Source: Prevotella sp. (GTDB lineage Bacteria; Bacteroidota; Bacteroidia; Bacteroidales; Bacteroidaceae). Taken from it: a stretch of 7,762 nt of DNA. Numbering within the stretch: the first letter of the stretch is position 1; the number at the start of each line of letters is the position of its first letter. The DNA lies in contig JAFRZC010000014.1 in the NCBI GenBank assembly GCA_017442765.1, forward strand, positions 1-7,762, read 5' to 3'. The notes under the pieces were generated by a model, which was not told the DNA's origin, ran no database searches, and saw only the letters and a list, made by a program, of their open reading frames with translations. The position numbers were made by a program, and so were the translations under genes. This document shows positions 5,301-7,762 of the stretch, one piece after another.

Positions 5301-7622
5301 ATGAGGAAATTAGTTCTTATCTTATTAATGCAATGTGTGGTTACCGGAGCGAGTGCTCAGGTGGCTCAGTATGTCAATCCTTTCATCGGTACTGAGGGCA
5401 TGGGACATTGTTTCCCAGGGGCCTGTGCGCCGTTTGGGGCAGTCCAGCTCTCGCCTGATACCGATACCATTCCCCATAATATTGACGGCCGCTATCAAGG
5501 GAAAGTTTACGAATATTGTTCAGGCTATCAGCATACCGACAATACTATTGTAGGCTTTTCCCACACCCATCTGAGCGGCACAGGCCACAGCGACCTCGGT
5601 GACATCATGCTGATGCCTCAGACGGGAGCCCTGCAATTGAATCCAGGCACAAAAGACAATCCTGACAACGGTTATCGCCAACGTTTCTCGCACGACACAG
5701 AACGCGCTGAGACAGGCTACTATGAGGTGATGCTCGGCAATGGAGTACTGGTACAACTGACAGCAACTCAGCGTGTGGGCGTTCACCAATATACTTTTCC
5801 CAATGGGGAGGACCAACGAATCATCCTCGACCTGTTGCATGGCATCTATAATTACGATGGGAAGGTACTGTGGTCAACGGTTCGCGTGGTCAGCGACACG
5901 CTGATCACTGGCTATCGTATCACAGATGGTTGGGCACGATCAAACTACACCTATTTTGCCATTTCCTTCTCAAAGCCCATTCAGAACTATGGCTATAAGG
6001 ACATGAAACGCGAGAAGTACATGGGGTTCTGGCGCAAGTTTGATATCTATCACAATTTCCCCGATATTGCCGGGCGAAACGTTGTGGCCTACTTCAATTT
6101 TGAGGCAGGTGAACCAGTTATTGTAAAAGTAGCTCTCTCTGCCGTTTCGATGGAAGGAGCATTGAAGAGCCTACAGGCAGAGGCGGCAGGCAAATCGTTT
6201 GACTATATTCGAGAGGAAACGCGCCAAGCTTGGGAACATGAGCTTGGTACAATCCAGTGTGAAGGCACAGAAGACCAGAAGGTCATGCTTTACACCTCGT
6301 ACTACCACACCATGATCAATCCGTCTATCTATATGGATGTTGACCGACGCTATCGTGGACTTGACGGAGAAATACATACCGCTACTGACTTCAACAACTA
6401 TACTGTCTTTTCCATCTGGGACACCTATCGTGCAGAGCATCCTTTGTTGGGGCTGTTGAAGGAAAGCCGCAACACGAACATGGTGCGTTCGATGATTAAA
6501 CACTATGAGCAAAATATTGTGGGTATGTTGCCTGTATGGAGCCTGATGGGCAATGAGGGCTGGTGTATGACGGGCTATCATGCCGTCAGTGTACTTGCCG
6601 ATGCCATCGTCAAGGGTGCCAACATTAATTATGACAAGGCGTTCCGTGCAATGACAGCGACGGCCAACAACCGCTATCTGGCATCTTTACAGGATTACAA
6701 GCGTTTGGGCTATTGTCCTTACGACCATGATGGCACAGCGGCCTCAAACACGCTCGAATATTCCTTTGACGATTGGAGTATCTACCACGCAGCCCTTGCT
6801 ACAGGTCGTGGGGATGTGGCTGCGGAGTTCCTGCCACGTGCTTTCAACTATCGCAACACTTACGACCCAAAGCTGGGCTTTGCCTCGCCACGCTACACCA
6901 ACGGAACATTCAAGACCGACCTCGACCCCTATCAGACATACGGAGAGGGATTCATCGAAGGCAACTCGTGGAACTTCTCCTTTCATGTCCCGCACGACCC
7001 CATAGGCCTTATCCAATGTATGGGTGGCGAACGGTCGTTCCTTGACAAGCTCAACCGACTCTTTGCCATGGACCTGCCTGAGAAATACTACAAGGACAAC
7101 GAGGACATTACCGCTGATTGTCTTGTAGGCGGATACGTTCATGGCAACGAGCCTTCCCATCACGTTCCTTATCTCTATGCGTGGACTTCCACACCTTGGA
7201 AGACACAGGAGTGGCTTCGCACGATTATGAACAAGATGTATCGTAATGACATTCGTGGTCTTGGTGGTAATGATGACTGTGGTCAGATGTCGGCTTGGTA
7301 TATTTTCTCAGCGATGGGTTTTTATCCTGTTGCTCCGGGATGTGACCAGTATGTCATCGGTGCTCCCTATCTGCCCTATATGAAGGTAACACTTGAAAAT
7401 GGGCATAGTATAGAAATCAAGGCTCCGAAGGTAAGCGACAAGAATCGCTATGTTCAGAGTGTTCGTCTCAACGGGAAGCTTTATACGAAGCTCTATATCA
7501 CCCATGCAGATCTTGTCAATGGCTGTACACTTGAGTTTCAGATGGGGTCGAAGCCCAATACACATAGAGGTTTAGAAGCCAACGACAAGCCCTATTCCAT
7601 GAGTTCTGAAGTGAAAAATTAG
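5301..7622 (+). CDS. Exported GH92-family alpha-mannosidase
   Basis: A 773-residue complete glycoside hydrolase family 92 enzyme, a Ca2+-dependent exo-alpha-mannosidase family abundant in Bacteroidales and used on N-glycan or yeast-type mannans. A Sec signal peptide is clear: MRK, a hydrophobic stretch (4-15), then TGASA with likely cleavage after A19. L-M-Q-C is not a good lipobox, so a soluble periplasmic or secreted protein is more likely than a lipoprotein. Family motifs: VNPFIGTEGMGHCFPGACAPFG (25-46), SGYQHTDNTIVGFSHTHLSGTGHSDLGD (74-101), SIWDTYRAEHPLL (371-383), EGNSWNFSFHVPHD (553-566), HGNEPSHHVPYLYAW (614-628) and GLGGNDDCGQMSAWYIFSAMGFYPV (654-678). E553 and D658/D659 are the likely catalytic acid and base-assisting residues, placed by motif from memory of solved members. 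Linkage preference (1,2, 1,3, 1,4 or 1,6) cannot be read from this sequence. No SusC/SusD pair or other glycosidase is adjacent. Confidence 0.95.
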   Translation: MRKLVLILLMQCVVTGASAQVAQYVNPFIGTEGMGHCFPGACAPFGAVQLSPDTDTIPHNIDGRYQGKVYEYCSGYQHTDNTIVGFSHTHLSGTGHSDLGDIMLMPQTGALQLNPGTKDNPDNGYRQRFSHDTERAETGYYEVMLGNGVLVQLTATQRVGVHQYTFPNGEDQRIILDLLHGIYNYDGKVLWSTVRVVSDTLITGYRITDGWARSNYTYFAISFSKPIQNYGYKDMKREKYMGFWRKFDIYHNFPDIAGRNVVAYFNFEAGEPVIVKVALSAVSMEGALKSLQAEAAGKSFDYIREETRQAWEHELGTIQCEGTEDQKVMLYTSYYHTMINPSIYMDVDRRYRGLDGEIHTATDFNNYTVFSIWDTYRAEHPLLGLLKESRNTNMVRSMIKHYEQNIVGMLPVWSLMGNEGWCMTGYHAVSVLADAIVKGANINYDKAFRAMTATANNRYLASLQDYKRLGYCPYDHDGTAASNTLEYSFDDWSIYHAALATGRGDVAAEFLPRAFNYRNTYDPKLGFASPRYTNGTFKTDLDPYQTYGEGFIEGNSWNFSFHVPHDPIGLIQCMGGERSFLDKLNRLFAMDLPEKYYKDNEDITADCLVGGYVHGNEPSHHVPYLYAWTSTPWKTQEWLRTIMNKMYRNDIRGLGGNDDCGQMSAWYIFSAMGFYPVAPGCDQYVIGAPYLPYMKVTLENGHSIEIKAPKVSDKNRYVQSVRLNGKLYTKLYITHADLVNGCTLEFQMGSKPNTHRGLEANDKPYSMSSEVKN

Positions 7623-7673
7623 TAAGTTTATTTTGTGCAGCTCTCGTTTATTTTATAAATTCCTCACGCTCAA

Positions 7674-7700
7674 GAAAAGAAATTTATTACTTTTCTTTTC
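7674..7700 (+). terminator. AT-rich hairpin downstream of the GH92 gene, weak terminator candidate
   Basis: GAAAAGAAA (7674-7682) and TTTCTTTTC (7692-7700) form a perfect 9-bp stem around a 9-nt loop, about 50 bp after the GH92 stop and before the next promoter-like site. The stem is poor in G/C and no clear T tract follows, so it is a weak terminator at best; the purine/pyrimidine arms may also just reflect local composition. Confidence 0.3.
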
Positions 7701-7718
7701 GCTTAATCGGAATTTTCG

Positions 7719-7726
7719 TACTTTTG
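7719..7726 (+). promoter_or_regulatory. Bacteroidota -7 promoter element (TAnnTTTG)
   Basis: TACTTTTG, followed by CA, is an exact match to the TAnnTTTG consensus and to the common TCGTAnnTTTGCA context of Bacteroidales promoters. The -33 side is poor: only TTTC at 7697-7700, 18 bp upstream. The element ends 6 bp before a possible ATG at 7733, so the message would have almost no leader unless the real start lies beyond the window. It marks the start of a new transcription unit after GH92. Confidence 0.55.
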
Positions 7727-7732
7727 CAGGCG

Positions 7733-7762
7733 ATGACAAGATTTAGACTGATTTTTTTGCTC
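7733..7762 (+). CDS. Start of a further protein, possibly with a signal peptide or membrane segment (partial)
   Basis: ATG at 7733 opens a frame of ten codons to the window edge, reading MTRFRLIFLL: two basic residues followed by a hydrophobic run, as in an N-terminal signal peptide or first membrane helix. A promoter-like element lies just upstream. Nothing more can be said about function, and a later start outside the window is possible. Confidence 0.4.
   Translation, partial: MTRFRLIFLL

Noticed and set aside
5335..5553. Alternative + strand frames inside the GH92 gene (also 6727-7045)
   Set aside because: They are shadows of a full-length gene with conserved motifs on both sides; no frameshift is needed to explain the GH92 protein.

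Overview
The window reads as a chromosomal segment from a Bacteroidota (Bacteroidales) bacterium, most likely Prevotella or a close relative. The reasons are the C-terminal 'YDLQGRKV...GIYIVNGKK' secretion tail at the left edge, gene starts without Shine-Dalgarno sequences, TAnnTTTG-type -7 promoter elements, a TrmB with the TFSDPQMK form of its motif, an exported GH92 mannosidase, and many short 7-8 bp tandem repeats between genes. All recognisable genes are on the + strand, and no gap longer than about 130 bp lacks a gene.

Layout. (1) 1-207: 3' end of a secreted protein. (2) 216-707: YfcE/MJ0936-type metallophosphoesterase. (3) 763-4483: a four-gene dTDP-amino-sugar module: dTDP-glucose 4,6-dehydratase (rfbB), a cupin 3,4-ketoisomerase (FdtA/QdtA family), a FemAB/GNAT-like acyltransferase and a DegT-family PLP aminotransferase (FdtB-like). 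Together these could turn dTDP-glucose into an N-acylated dTDP-3-amino-3,6-dideoxyhexose (Fuc3NAc or Qui3NAc type) for a surface glycan. The thymidylyltransferase (rmlA) and the glycosyltransferases are not in the window. (4) 4465-5238: trmB, tRNA m7G46 methyltransferase, whose start overlaps the aminotransferase stop. (5) 5301-7622: an exported GH92 alpha-mannosidase. (6) 7719-7762: a promoter-like element and the first ten codons of a further, probably exported or membrane protein.

The most unusual layer is the small repeats. Two direct arrays of the 8-mer GTTGAC(A/G)A lie at 701-735 and 3220-3326. They share an exact 35-bp stretch, each overlaps the stop codon of the gene before it, and together they bracket rfbB-ketoisomerase-acyltransferase. 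Two other sites (48-114 and 5241-5286) carry 7-mer repeats arranged as imperfect inverted arms. Short palindromic, apparently inserted peptide-coding segments lie in frame inside the aminotransferase (about 4321-4359) and inside trmB (4525-4557). The cupin has a mixed set of the residues thought to decide between Fuc3N and Qui3N stereochemistry. I see no CRISPR array, insertion sequence, tRNA or rRNA, and no clearly new defence or enzymatic system.
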